A stretch of 64,000 nt of DNA from Tanypteryx hageni (GCA_028673005.1 CM054114.1:11935108-11999107); one strand, 5' to 3'; positions 35,502-49,502 are shown, counted from the first letter of the stretch. Notes: generated from the sequence alone by a model not told the origin. Translations and numbers: made by a program.

Positions 35502-38500
35502 TCGTTTCATGCTGAGAATTTTTACAGGACATGCAAGTTTTTATGAAACCGCGATAAATTATTATGCAATGTTCGTTTCAATGCAGAATTTCTCCAAGAC
35601 AACTTAATTTTTTTTCGTCCCAAAATGTGCCTCCGATATAAGAGATGAAAACACGTACTAACTACATTGCGAAACATACTGTGTTGGAAATGTTGTCTTT
35701 TAGTAATATATTCTCTGATTAATAAACATTTATTCATATCTGTTTCTCACCGAGGGTTGAATCATGGTAACCTAGAGAAATTCATTTTTTTATTTGTTAC
35801 TTTCAGATAGCGACGTTGCACAATCTTTTATGTATCGAAGATAACCGAGTTATGTCTCTGGATTACACAATAACGAAAAACAACTACTCCGTTAAATTCT
35901 GCCTGCGTTCAAAAACGGGACGTTTAGTGTAGAGGGGCAATTATTGTGTCAATTTGGTCTTCAAAGGAATTCCGTCTCTCTGTATTTTGCGAAGAATGAC
36001 TTCATGCTTTACGACGTCTTGCTTCGAAGGTCTTCCGTCCTCCCTCTTGGCATGTTACTGTCATGCAGAGCACGGTCAAAGGATCGTTGCCTTCACATTA
36101 GAGAATCGGCAATTTATCGGTCCAGACTGAAATTGTGAGTGCAACTGTTTTTTTATAAGAAGAAGTTTGGAAGGGGACGTGAAGAGTTCTTGGTGATTTA
36201 AGCGGTTGGGCAGAATTGACAAGCAGCAGACGCGAACGACGGTCTGCGGACACCGCTTTCATATCCTCCACGACTAAATTGCGGAAATGATAGATGAAGC
36301 GCGTTTGGAATGTTTTATTCTTCCATTTGGGACGATTAGTCGTGATTCACTCTTGGTGCTGAATATGACCAGAAAAAATGTTTCATAAGATTCTCAAAGC
36401 GGTATTAACTCGAAGAAAGAGCTGAATCGCAATTTGAATTAATGAAAGGTGGAACTTGCCGTCTTGAGTTGCCAAGTAATTGGTAAATAAATGTGACTGC
36501 TTGATTGGATTGCGAATATTGGTTAGAATTTGTGGGAACGCTCTCTTACAGTTTGATGGGAAATAAAGCACACCATTTTTAAAACATGTAAATTGAATTA
36601 GATCACAAATTAACACGTAACAAGCACAACTTTATGACTCATAATGCTCGATGTGATAAACGGAATGACTTCATGTCACATTCAATCCCATGCTTGTGTC
36701 ATTCTACTTCCTTTTGTAATGGCGATGCTACAAATTGTTTGTATTTATTGTTAACTTTTCTTAACGAGTTATATGCCTGCCTTTTTTCATTTCTGTCCAG
36801 CGTACACATTTGAGGACATACACTTTTGCGCTTGCAATAAGAGTGCATTTTTCCGATTCAAATCTCTCATTTGAGAATACTCGTAAAATCTTGTCCAAAG
36901 TGCAATTTTCAAATTTACAGTGGCGTTACACATCTGGAATATGTCAAATTAATAATAAAGAGTAAACAACCGTTTTGACTATGATAAATTGAACGAAATC
37001 GTCCTGCATTAAGATTAACGCAGTTACGATTTATTTTGATGCCGGATATATATTACTCGCCAACAAAGGCACGTGCAAACCATCTCACTGCTTTTCAATC
37101 GATTATCTGCAGGGAACTTCGAGTTTGTGTAATTGCGATGTCTGTTGGGAGAAGGGACGATCATTGACAACGAAATCGATATATTCTACTCTTTGTTGCT
37201 ACCACATTTACAGCAAAATAAATAACTCGGCACCATCTTTTGTAGTTATAATCGCCGACTCTTAGCTTACTTGTTCCATTCGATGCTCATTAAAAACGGA
37301 TCACTCGGGCGTAATGTTTTGCGCGCGAGGGAGCACTAATCATCGTTAATATTGATCGACTGAAGCGGCGAACCGATGTTATTATAATCCTTTCCCGTCC
37401 ATATCTCAGCGAGTTTGCGGAAACTACTTCCATTTAAGACTTGGAGCAAGTGGAAAACATGCGCCATTATTGGTCACTATATTTTTTATGCGTTCTTCAC
37501 GAAAAGTAAACAAAGAACGCTTTATGGTCAGGTCGTGTCCATCTGTCCGTCCGCATGTTTCATCTGCGAAACTACTGCGCGGATGTTCACGAAATTTGCT
37601 ATTTAGGACACAAGGGCAAAGAATATAAGAAAATTATATAAATCGGAAGTGCCACTTTACTGAGGACAAAAAATGATATTTTCTTTATTTCTCGTAAACT
37701 ATCACTTGTAACAATAAAGTCTTCAAGCAAGAGTATAGATCCAGTGAAATAGCATATGCTTTGTTTAATACATTTTTATCGAAGGAGCAGCCGATTTCAA
37801 GAAAATCAAACGTGAAAGTCGTAATACACTTTGAAATTAGAAAAATATTCCCGTGCTTTCTAATTGTTGTCAACGAAAACAATCTTCGTGACATTACGTT
37901 TAATTTTATTTCGTGCGCACGCAACATTTGATAAATTAAGAGAAATTAGATTTATCTACGACAAAGAAATAATCGTAAATACGTCTATTTTCTTTACTTA
38001 TACACAACCTATCAAATTGTAAGTGAAAAGAAATGTCTAATTTACGATGAAGGAATGAACGTGAACATAAAGGTTATATTATTACTATTCGAATGAGATA
38101 AGTTTTAAATAATTTCATATTGTTTTATTAATTACAACTGATTAGGAAATAAACCACCGAATCAAAAATTCGACATTTCCTTAACGCATAAACCATAAAA
38201 AACGCCTCTGTCTCGCGTGTTTGCTCGCGTGATGCGTGCGCCTCTTGTTATTGTTACCATTAGGTTATTGACATCGGTAAGATTTTGTACGTTCCATGAA
38301 TGAAAAGAGGTCTGCAGCCTAGACGGAGGCCTCCATTTCGACTAAGAAGGGAAGTATTTTGCCTCGAGGCTTGACTGCGTTATTTGATCGGTGTGATAAT
38401 GTGAGGATGATATACTGGTCAATCGGAGGAACCAGTTCCACACTCGACTCGGGGCGAGCGCCAGTTGGAATAATACCCTCTATTCACCTGAGATTTTTTA

Positions 38501-41059
38501 CTTGAGTCGATGGTTATTGATCCTTACCTTACGGCCAGGAATGGATTTTTCTTCGAAATATTTTTATTTTATTTTTGCGATTTGGTCGGGAGAAAACATT
38601 TCCTGCTCGAAATGTTTTAAAAAGAAAAATGTTATAAAACTGATCGATCGAAGTTTTGTTCGAGTTCCATGAAATGGCACCATTTTGCAGCGAGTTCTGT
38701 TAATTTGTGATGGCAAAAGGTGTTCATTTATGCTCGTGACTTCTATCGAGACGCCCTAGAAGCTTTAAAGACATGTCCGAATATGATCGAAGCCGTAATT
38801 AATTTGCAGGAATTTCTTTTATTTCGTTTCAATGAACCTCATGTTCCTCTTTCCTCATCTTTCCAAATATAATGTTTTCAATACAAACATTCTGACCACG
38901 GAATTAAGTGCAATGACGCATTTTTTATTTTTGTGATATGGAGTTTAATTATATTTAGTTATTTGGGTTTTCCTTTTTAATCTTCTTGAATGTGTTTCCA
39001 CGCGTCTCTCCGTCGCAGTTTCCACGAAAGAAATCTTATACATTAATTGCCCAAAAGAAAGTCCTTTTGAAATCCCTCCGCGATGAAACACCTCGTTTTC
39101 TCCAGCGGAAGTTTGTCTTTCTCTCTCACACTCATTTTGTTTTCCGCGAGAGAAGGACGAGAAACAAGGTAAACAGCCGCTCTCGCCTGGTGGCGAGTTA
39201 CATGCGTAAATAGGATGTCTTTAATCGTCGGCGACGGTGGTGCCACCCGTAGGAGGTTAACCGCACTGCCGCTTTGTCTTCCCCACCAATTAGTCTCCAC
39301 TCTTTACCCTCCTGACCTCTCTGCGATACCTTCTCTTCTGCGAAAGTAACACTATCTCAAAGAAACTTCTCTTTCCGAGTCATTCCATTTTAGGTTTTTT
39401 TTGAAGGTCTGTCTTGGTCTTCTTGGAAACGTCTGGATCCTTTTCATGTTGCCCTAATGCACTTGAGAATTAAAATAGAACGGAAAATATTCCCATTTTA
39501 TTTGCTAAAATATCAGTTTACGGGAGAGAACTATAAAGAGAAAACTTATCAACTCGTCCGAAAATTATAAATTCAGCTGGCCTTCCTTATACCACGTTAT
39601 GAAAAAGTGCCGTGTAATGTGAATCCGTGTTATGGGAGCCTAGTTTTACGTATAGAAGGAAGGGTTGTGTTCCATATCCATTCAAGCACTTCTCTCCATT
39701 CTCAAAATTCACAAACTATCTTGTACGTATATTGTATGCATTGGGATTTGTTGTTTATTAGGTAAGGTTATAAAAAACACTCTTGCCTTCCAAAATGTCT
39801 CTTTCTCGCTCAGTAATTTAAAATCACAGATTCGATCCAATCGCGTTAATGCGAACCATAATCCATGTTGTATAAATTTTTGGAATTAAAAGAAAATCAT
39901 CTTGTAACGAATTTGTGTTGTGAGAGGGTCAGGTTTACTCTTTTAATTCCTTTCGTTCTAAAATAATTCATCCTTTGACTACTGATAGTTCAGACACAAT
40001 CGGGTTTATAACGAGAGAGGCTTGACTTATATTCGATAGATGCTTTTTTTTAATTTTATAAATGTTACACTAAACAAAATTTCACGGGCCTACTATACAC
40101 GAAATTCATTTCATCTTAATAAAATGGATAAGTAATGCATATACCTTGGCCTCCGTCTGGCATTTATTGTTTTGTAATTTTTTCCAGCTGCCTTCTCAAC
40201 TATTTTGTAATTTCATATTGCACAAATAAATATTTCCAGAACAACCAAATTCCATCAGACTAGGGCATTTGCTCGGGGTTATTATCTCTCCGTAAACAAA
40301 AATTGCCATTTTGATGGCTGTATGTAATGATAGAAACGCGTGTAATTTATGGCTTCTGGCGTTCTTTACTACCACTTATTTAAATCAGTTCTCAGGATTA
40401 TAAACACACTAAGAATGTGATAAGCGTTAATTTAAGACAAGCGCATAATATAACCTAGTTAACCTCATTTTGCAAATCATAAAAAGTTTGCGTCCGCCAT
40501 TTGCATAGTATATTGCGTGACTGTTTAGTGTGGAATATGATTCGCATTTGTTCTTATCGACTCAGAATTTGAAGGACTCACTCAAGTAGTCGATTCTGTC
40601 ATTTCTTTAGAAGCATATAAGCATTAAAATATTTAATGAAATAGATACTAGTAAAGATATTTATTCTGACAAAAAATTCTTCGGCCTTGGAATTTTATGA
40701 AGCGATGTAATGAGAGGCAGACTGTAAAACTAGTCCGTGTACAGTTCTGCGGAACCTACGAAACTATAAAGCAGGCGAGAATTTTTCATTAATTCGTTTC
40801 TTTAACGAGGATGATTCGATTTTAATGGCGACGGTTAGGTGACATATTATACGTTTTAAAAACACAATCATATTTTTATTTATTTAATTTACTGTTAACT
40901 GCTTACGCCTATTTTCTGTATTAAAACGTGAAGTGCCCCGTTTTCATTTGAGTGGGTATGTGAAAAAATGACATTAAGGATGGTCAACACAAATTAAAGT
41001 ATTGGTGAAGTTTGTATGCATATGGGCATGTGCTGGACATGAAGATTACTGAAAAAATC
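35502..41059. other. Long unique AT-rich tract
   Basis: More than 5 kb without an assignable repeat or gene. Short frames (36383-36616 minus, 37685-37927 minus, 38986-39213 plus) lack domains. 37530-37570 carries a 'gtctgtccgtccg'-type phrase like those at the ends of families A and G and may be a decayed relative. 38200-38470 and 39000-39330 are locally CpG-rich. Confidence 0.45.
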
Positions 41060-41710
41060 TCATGTGGCCAACGCATGACTTTCTCCATACCTGTAATATT
41101 TTTACAAATTTAAAATAGGTTAAATGATAATAAATATGTTAAGAAACTGCGAGGAATATTTAAAGTTTACAAAGAACAGAAATAAACTCATACCGTAGCC
41201 TTTTGATATTGGATATAAGTAGGAAGCTCCAACAACTAAGAAATAAAAAGCAGCGTTACTAAGATGTAATTAAGTTTTTGCAATAGTCGCCGGTAAAATA
41301 TCTCTTTAAAAATGCATTATATGGGAAAATGATTCGAACAAACATTGTAGAAAATTAAATTTCCTACAACTTTTATTCCAGTACTTTTTTACATTCGTCA
41401 AATATTTAAAAAATGGATGTGACAAGAGTAAACACCCACTTCCGGTTGAATGATTTATACCAAAAACTAATCAACTCGAGTAGCTTTAGCATAAATGTCA
41501 AATATAAAATTTCGCGTTGGCCTGATTAATAGTTTTTGAGTTAGAGCACCCAACAAAATATCAATCACACACATACAGACATCATCGAGAAAATGACCAA
41601 AACGTGTTCAGCAGACCTAAAAACGTGTATTTCCGTTGAAATCTCGAAATCGATTTTTTTCCATGAAAACAATAGTACTTTCCCCTATACTACGTATGGA
41701 GAAAGTAAAA
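41060..41710 (+). repeat. Dispersed repeat family C, copy 1
   Basis: Collinear with 53092-53792 over its whole length. The ends form an inverted pair: 'actttctccatac' (41078-41090) and 'gtatggagaaagt' (41694-41706), 13 bp perfect. The last ~110 bp, with 'acgtgtatttcc' and 'aaatctcgaaatcgat' and a terminal hairpin, resemble the 3' end of family B. Non-coding. Confidence 0.8.
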
Positions 41711-41811
41711 TAAACGGCGCAATATACGTTGCACGACCTCTCATATACGTATAGACGTTTGGTCAACCGTGCACGCTTATAAAAGAAAAACTTTTATAAA
41801 TAAAAGTTAAC

Positions 41812-42594
41812 CATAGTTGAGCGTATATGTTAGTACCGCTGGTCGATATTTAGTAAGTTCTGGAGCATATGGCTTAGTTAGTATTATTTGTGACATCATG
41901 TTGTACGATTGGATGGATTTTAATCAAAATCCACATAGCCATTTTTGAGTAAATCGAATTTTGTTTCAAAATATCCTAGTATAAAATACCCTTAGTTGTT
42001 GCACAATATCGTTCATCTCTTCAGAGTGTCTATTATGAATGATATTATTTACAAATATGAGAGATATCATTCGATTTAGTTTAACCGTTTAGGCCGTAAT
42101 AATATTTTGAGTGGATCGCGGCGAAGGCGTGACGTCATAGGGCTTAGGTAAGGTAGATTAGTGTACATTGTAATGCCACTGGACGCCATATAGTGATTTT
42201 TTGAAACATATGGCTTAAGCAGTATTGTTTGTGACATCAAACTCTACAATTGGATTGATTTTAATCAAATTCCTTGGAGTCATTTTTTGAGCAATTCAAT
42301 TTTTTCTAAAAATCGCCAAGAATTAACTACCCTTTATTTTTGTGCAATATCATTTTTATCAAAAGGTGTCTTCAAAAATGTTGTATTGCATAAATACGAG
42401 ATATCATTCGATTTCATTTAAGCGTTTTGGTACTAGAACCGCGAACAGACCAACAGACAGCCGGCATGGCGAAACCCACTTTTATGCACTCAGGGACACC
42501 TAAAATGTGTACATATTTCCATCAAAATCTCGAAGTCGAATTTATTCACGATTACAATACTTTCTCAATATGCTACGTATATGAGAAAGTAAAA
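41812..42594 (+). repeat. Dispersed repeat family B, copy 3
   Basis: The most complete plus-strand copy. Two diverged tandem modules (near 41870 and 42210) are followed by the shared 3' module and a hairpin: 'actttctca' (42559-42567) with 'tgagaaagt' (42582-42590), ending in 'aaaa'. It lies about 100 bp downstream of family C copy 1. Confidence 0.8.
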
Positions 42595-42606
42595 GGAAGA
42601 AAAAGT

Positions 42607-42733
42607 CTGCCTTGAGCGGGAGTCGGCGTGACGTCAGCGCGGAAATACCCGATTCTGAAGCGGTAGTGCAGTGGTTACAATATCCACCCGGTATGTGGAA
42701 GATCCGGTTTCGATTCCCGGTCAAGGCAGAATT
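42607..42733 (+). other. tRNA-like sequence with interrupted acceptor arm
   Basis: 'ctgccttg' (42607-42614) pairs perfectly with 'caaggcag' (42722-42729), 8 bp. Between them lie an A-box-like 'tagtgcagtggtta', an anticodon-like arm 'ccac-ccggtat-gtgg', a B box 'ggtttcgattcc', then a poly-T stop after the 3' strand. A 44-bp block separates the 5' acceptor strand from the D-arm and is bounded by 'agcgg' direct repeats. It is either a SINE head or a decayed tRNA; not a functional tRNA gene as it stands. Confidence 0.6.
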
Positions 42734-43559
42734 TTTTTCCGCCTTTTTTTTCAGAAATGTTCATTAAGGATGGCGGAAGTTAATTTAGTGTAAAAATTCG
42801 CGATTTCCTCAGGAGCATCCATTGTTTGAATGTAAAGTGGAATGATGAATGTTATTTTATGTGACTAGCATAGGTTTTATTTTAAAAATCGCGAATTACA
42901 AGGGACCCTGCACCTCCCTCCCTCATCCCTGCTGGAATATATGCCATTTCCTATTGAAATGTGTTGTTTTTTAATTCAAATATCAAAACAAAATACAATA
43001 GTAGATGTTTCCTACTTTCTCGCTTTTTCGCTCCGATCGGAGCCTGGAATTTTCTCATTCGGATTCTGACAAAATAGGTTTTCCATCGCTCCTATAATTT
43101 TTGAATCTGAGCGTACCACAATTTCAAGGTAACGTAGAAAATATGGCGCATTATAAGAATTATAACAATTGACGAACAGTCTTGGAAGCGCCATATTTCG
43201 CTGGCGTCGATTTGATACGCAGCGATGACGACGACCACCCTGCTCGCGGATGTGTGTTCCCATAGTAACGGACGCCAAGACCACCTTCAAAAGGAAGAAT
43301 CTCCGAGACGACGATCGAGGCATATATATATTGGCGTTCTATTCTCGTAGTACCGCGGAATCTCCTGAATGTCAGTGCGACGACGTTCGATTAACGTTCC
43401 ATCTTTCTGGTCTCCCTCTTTTTTTGTCTTCGCGACATTTGAGTTCCTGACGAGACGCGAGGGAATTCCACGAACGGATTTCTCTGACGCCGATTCTTTG
43501 AGGAAGAGATATTTTATGTCGAAAGTCCTCGCGGCTCTCCTTCACCTCTTAGGTACTTC
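42734..43559. other. Unique DNA
   Basis: No gene or repeat recognised. Moderately CpG-rich between 43190 and 43500. Confidence 0.4.
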
Positions 43560-43755
43560 TGTTTCTCCTCTTACTCTTCCCTCCTCATTTTTCCCTCCTC
43601 CTTTTTCCCTCCTTCTTTTTCCCTCCTTCTTTTTCCCTCCTTTTTCCCTCCTTCTTTTTCCCTCCTTCTTTTTCCCTCGTTCTTTTTCCCTCGTTCTTTT
43701 TCCCTCCTCCTTTTTCCCTCCTCCTTTTTCCCTCCTCCTTTTTCCCTCCTATTCC
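43560..43755. repeat. Polypyrimidine minisatellite
   Basis: Tandem units of 'ctttttccctcc' with 12- and 15-bp forms ('ctcctttttccctcc', 'ttctttttccctcc'). The plus-strand (191 codons) and minus-strand (122 codons) frames through it are low-complexity and are not genes. Confidence 0.9.
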
Positions 43756-43987
43756 TTCGCATCCGCCGCCGATCCAAACCTCCTCGCCGTGTTGAGCGCG
43801 CGGGCGAAACGTCGATCACGACCGTGGCTGCGCGGAGGAATGCGCCCGCGATTCTCAGCTGTCGAGTCATTCTCGTTTTCTCCGAGATTGTTTCTTGGTG
43901 CGACCGCAGCCTATGGAAGTCCAAAAGAATTGTTTTCAAAATGAGGACTTGGAGTAGGAGTGTTTTTGATGTGACGTTCAGCTAAGG
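43756..43987. other. Short CpG-rich unique stretch
   Basis: About 230 bases with no repeat relative or recognised exon. Confidence 0.4.
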
Positions 43988-44224
43988 GAGTGGTCATGCG
44001 GTCCCCTTGAATATCATGCGGCCCCCTTTGAATTGAAAATTGTAAAAATAAGAAACTTTATTGAAAATCACTTCATTTATGTAACTATTTATGATTTTTA
44101 TCACATCATTTTAAAAAAATTCCTTGATTAAAGTTTATTATTCGTGAAAACTTTATTTCACCTTGCATCCAAAATAATTTTCCAGGCCCCTGAGGGTCCG
44201 CGGCCCACAATTTGAGAAACACTG
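43988..44224. mobile_element. hAT-like element with good right end, eroded left end
   Basis: The reverse complement of the right end reads 'cagtgtttctcaaattgtgg', a common hAT terminus. Flanks 'agctaagg' (43980-43987) and 'ctctaagg' (44225-44232) match at 6 of 8 positions. The expected left terminus is not recognisable, so the left border is tentative. Confidence 0.55.
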
Positions 44225-44600
44225 CTCTAAGGAATATTTCGTTCCGGCTAATTGTGCGTGCGAACTAACAGGGTTAGTGGAAACTAAAATAACGTAGATT
44301 TTATGGAGCGAAGTTCCTCTACGCAGAAGCAAAAGATTGTGTTCCGAGTATCAATGCAAATTTCACATATGAAACCCTTATCGTATATTCCTTCGTCGAC
44401 ATAAATTAATTCAACATACTACACGCAAGTAAACGAAAGTAAAGAATATTCTCGCGTTACCAAATTTAAAAAATAATAAAAATAATTATAAATTAAATTG
44501 TTCTAATTTCAAGCAACTCTAACCTGCTGCTCATATTGTATTTGTGATTATACTTTCACTAAAAATTTCTGTCAGCCAGTCAGGTTAATTTTTAGAAAAT
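44225..44600. other. AT-rich unique DNA
   Basis: Nothing recognised. Confidence 0.4.
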
Positions 44601-44715
44601 GCGGATTCAAACGCGCTAAGTCCATCCTTGCATCTACCCGGAGTGTAACACACAAATATTACCCTCGGCGATATCCGAAGGCAGATACATTAACCACTCC
44701 TATACCAATAATTCT
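44601..44715 (-). mobile_element. tRNA-derived SINE-like head
   Basis: On the minus strand it reads 'ttggtataggagtggttaa' (A-box-like), then 'tgccttcggatatcgccga', and further on 'gtttgaatccg' (B-box-like, 44602-44612). Layout and spacing resemble tRNA-derived SINE heads. The gap between the boxes is longer than in a tRNA, so it is not a working tRNA gene. Confidence 0.5.
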
Positions 44716-47700
44716 GCCAGGAAAGATCAAACTGTTTGTAAAAAATATTTCGATTTGCTATTTTTATAGTGCCAAGAAACAATATATGCATAATTTATTT
44801 CTATAGCATGTAAACAGTTTATTTCCATAGACGTTCCATCTCGGTCTTTCTCTCACACCCTCCACTTAGCTTGATTGGCGGAGAGTCAAAGACAAACGAC
44901 TCACGTGTTTGAAAATATCGGAAGGAGAAAGTGCCGCCCCGCGAGAAGCTGCATTTCCAAATGGGCGGCAAGTGTGAAGTTCGAAAAATGCCAAATCCTA
45001 AAAAAGTCCATTTTTCTGTTTATATTCCTCGCCTTCCCTATTATCGATAAAAAATGCAGAAAGCGGTGTAGGACTAAGGTAATAATTTATTAGTAAAACT
45101 CGGGACGTGAACGAATTTTCAAAAATAAAATCTAATTAGGTTATCCCTTAAATTGGATATTTTTACAAAACGACCGGAAAATCTATTTTTAGGCTTTTCT
45201 CAATGATAAAATTTTAATACAGGACTAATTATTTCATTCTTCAACACTTTTTGAATTGGTTTAGAAAAAGCCGTTTCCTAATCTCAGTCCAGTAATTTCA
45301 TTGTTGAAGGACTGGAATGTTTTATTTCATACTGAATAGAAAGTTGTTGATAGGTTTTGGCCAATTTGCAGTCGGTGTTATTAAGACAAATGTAATTTAA
45401 TTTGAAAATACCACTTGAATGGGACCTTAATTTTCGCTATTTCAATTAATTTCACGTAAGAAATATTGGAGATTTCAAAATTAAAGTTAGTTGTAATCGC
45501 GACAATGTCGAGTTGATTTTCATATGTTCATTATCATACGTACCGCTCAAATTCGCGAAAACTATGAATAGAAATCATTGCGAACAAACATATTTAGCCC
45601 AAGTTGGATTTTTAAGAATTTATTTTTCAAACTCGTCGCAGAATCCAGGCAAAGGCGCTCTCTGTATCACTTTCGAGTGCTTAGTTCCTTGCCCGCAGCC
45701 TCAATCTCCTTCCTTCCTTCGGCGCGACTCCTATGCAAATTTCGCGATGCACTTCGAGGAACGGGAGACTTTTTAACGACGTGCATACTCTTTATGACGC
45801 CGCGAGGGCGTTTTTATCGAGCTTGTCGAAACTAGAATGAGGGAGATCCGATTTTTTCGTTTATATTTTGCGAAGAAACTGGCTCTGTCCGTGCGCGCGT
45901 AAAGAAGGATCGCTTGGAGATCGTTACTTCGCTTGCTTCCACTTAATGGCTCCAAGTGCTAACGGGATCTCGCGACTACCTCCCTTCTACCCCGCCCGCT
46001 GCCCACCCCCTCTCCCCCTTCCCTCCCGTTGCCTCCCCCGCCCTTCCTCCACCCCCTACCCTCCCCCCTACCCTCCCTCCGCCTTCACCTTCATTTTCTG
46101 CGTTAGTTGCGTGGCAAATTGGCGCTTCGATTTTTCGCGTGCTCTCGTGTCTTCGTGCGTAATTATTCTCCCTAATTGGAAGCTCCACGTCAGAAAATCG
46201 CCGTTCCGTGACATCCCTTATTTACGGCGTCCAACATCCATTTAGTCTGTCTTTGTAGCTCATTTTCACCGCGTTTAAAGTCGTTGCGAGTATACGAGTC
46301 TCGAAAATATTGCTTCCATTTCAAATGTCGTTTGATTGGATGCGAATACGTAGCCTATAGTTTGCGTGCCGTCTCATTCATCTCGCGCATTATGACAGCT
46401 TTCCTTCGCTCGTCATGTCTCGGGAGGCGATCTTCGACGTTTTGCTTCCAAATACATATTTTACCCTTCGTCGGCACTCGAGAGGAAGAAAAATACAATT
46501 TATTGAGCGATTCGCCTGGAACGGATTTTTTTTCAGTTCGAGTTACTCGTAACTTCCCTTTGTTGTTGCTTGTCCGTAGAATTGAAATTTTACTGATAGT
46601 GCTGCTCGATTTCTATGCCCCATGTAGCTTGCATTGGTGAACTTCAGGAATATATGCGCCTTAATGCCCGCCTCCCGCACAGCATGTCGTTTGTTTGTCT
46701 CTGGCCCTCGACCAACTTCTTCCCAATCTCATCGGTGATCTCTATTTGGGAGAGAAAACAAACAGGCACGCAGAGAATCCGCCCTCTCTCTGAATATACA
46801 TCCGAATTAATAAATCCCCTTCATTTAAAGTCTTTTATTTAAAAGCTTGACGCGTTTAGAAATATGACGCTAATTTGAATGAGGATTGGTAAAATTTTGT
46901 TAAACATAACATCCACAATACACAAAAATGATGATTCAAATTTAAAGGTAGAATCAGATTTTATGATTCAATGACTAAACTCAACATTAAGTACCAATCT
47001 CGTGTGTACACTAAGTCTGTTATTTACTTTTCACGCAGGTATTTTGCGGAAAATGGCGTCATTCGTTGAAACCCGCGGAATATTCATGCGTCGTTGAAAG
47101 CAAATGTTAAGTTCTAGAGTAACGTTAGATAAACGGTTTATAGTCGTTTCAGTATGCGCCGTGCCGGCAGCATTATCACGAAAGTAGGTTTTCCTTATCT
47201 CGCGGAGAAATTAACGTTTTTTTAATACATTCTATGAGAAGTGTGTAATATATTTTCAAATTAACACTTTATCTCCCGCAGACATCCCTGTTCTGTATTT
47301 TCCTTCTCCTCCAAGAAATGGGAAATAAAAAGAAGAACGATACCGCGATGCAGCGACTGGACGGCAAAGCCGCTCCTCTCAACTTGAAATAATTCTACCG
47401 TGTTATTTTTTTATCGAGCCTTGCACTTTTTAGTTCCAGTTCCGTTCCCCAGAGAGCGCATTAGTATGTTATCTTTTTTAAACACAAGCTTTTTTATTCG
47501 CGAGACCGCTATAAAGACTCGGACTGCACATGGCACTCAGCTCGTCATTATAACATCTCGGCGCCATTTTTATCTCCTCAGTGTAGTCGGCTCTTGAAAA
47601 AAAAGGAAATAGGGAATTGTGAGGAGGGAGAAGGAGAGAGGAAGGGGGGGGAGGAGGAGAACACCGCCGAGACGCCTATCTTCAATGCGTGCAACTGCCT

Positions 47701-49500
47701 TACTCCTGCAGTTTTACTGCCGCTCGCAAAACTCCCTTCTTTAAGAGTTTTAAACCGCATTTTATTATCCCCGTGCAGCAGACGAGGGCGTAGGGGAGAG
47801 GGGAGGAAGGGGGAGAGAGGGAGGGAAAGAGAAAGGGGGAAGCCTCCGCCCAGAATTCCCTTCTTTATTGTTTTCTGTTCGCTCGACTTTTTTTGTTCCT
47901 GTCCTTCACTCCTGGTTGTTTATAACCCTCGTGCTTATGGAGAGCCGAAATGATATGTAATTGCGGTTACGGTTTTCAAGAGAGCGGTGATTATTATAAA
48001 AATCATACGACGGTGGTAAAATGTTTGAGAACCACCTCGTTAGCGTCTTAAAGTTCCATTTTTTTGGGTCGCGTTGTAACTCAAGTTTAAGTCGCTCTCT
48101 ATATCGAATTGCTTATTATTTTCAACGGACATTAAGCGAATTTGTGTCATGTTATTCCTCAAGGCTTCTCTTTCGAAGATTTGCGCGCAGAATATCATAG
48201 TTATCCATTTTTTAAATATAATACTTGGCTGTATGGGCCTTCACTCGGTGGTAATCCACCTTAAAAAAATACGACAAATATAATAACTTTTACAACACCA
48301 CAATTTATTTATAAAACTCACTACCCAAGTTTCATTGATTACATTGTATGAACTTTTTATTGCCCATCCGAAATATAGATGCTTTAGTTCTTTTCTAAGT
48401 AGTTTTTCCCTAGTGTTGATTCAACATCACATCCTAGGAATACATATTATTCACAGAACTAATTTTTCGGGAACGTGTTTTGTTTTAATAAAATTCTTCC
48501 TTAATGCGCCACACACCGTGTCATCGCTTCGGCAATTGCGAGTGAATTTTCCTCTAAAAAATTACACGCATTAAAGGTGAAAAAGGTATGAAATGTCAAC
48601 CTGGGGAAGGTTGGATGCCCCAGATTAAGCGAAGCACTGACATTGGCCCATTGAATGTTTTCAATTATTGCAACAGAAAATGATCGTAGAAATTTCCATT
48701 TGTTGTGCAGTTCGTCAACTTTTGAAAATTTATAATCGAAGGATTATTTTTCATTTCATAGACAAGAACTGAAAGTGATCGAAAATTCATCGTGCAAGCT
48801 AAAATATGAGCATGCAAAACAGACTGCTCTTTCTTACGAATATGTTACGCCATTTCTTATACTCTGTTATTTAAGATGATGTTTCTTTATTGAAAGAAAA
48901 AACTCCTTATTAGACAAATGATTTAGCAAATATTTTGCGTAAGGTAGCTAACTGAATCAAATGCAGAAAGTCGACTTTTGATTGGCGTGAAATATTCATG
49001 AAATGAGCCTGACTGACAGTTCTCTGCCAATTGAATGAAATGTGGTAGGCTCTTACATGCGCTCTTGGCGCGTACAACGAGTCTTATATTCACCTCTTAA
49101 TTAATTAATGCTGAAGAAGCGAATTATTTTGCAGACATTTCGAGATATTGAGTAAATAAATAATAGGAATTAGGTATCGGAATAGAGGTGGGTGATTTAA
49201 TCTATTAAATTTTCACTGTGGAATGCCATTATATTAAAAAAAATACTTTTCTCCACTTAAATAACTTGATCCCAAATCCGCAATAAGTCGAAATGCAAGT
49301 TTTCACTGATGATGGTGCAGAGCACTGGTTTGGGTTCCATTGTGAAAATATTTTGTGGAATTAGAACAAATTTGTTTAAGATGAGACGGTTTTTTTTCCT
49401 TTTCTAACATTTTGATTTAAAAGCATTTCTAGTTAGATACATTTATGTCTGCGTTATGTAGTTCTATGTTCTTTGCCGCATTCATTAACTAGAGAAATAA
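44716..49500. other. Unique DNA with several pyrimidine or purine tracts
   Basis: No exon recognised. C-rich tract at about 45985-46085, purine-rich tracts at about 47615-47660 and 47790-47850; frames of 110-125 codons crossing them are low-complexity. A sequence 'ttgagaaccac' near 48027-48037 could be an isolated hAT right end. Otherwise nothing assignable. Confidence 0.4.
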
Positions 49501-49502
49501 TC

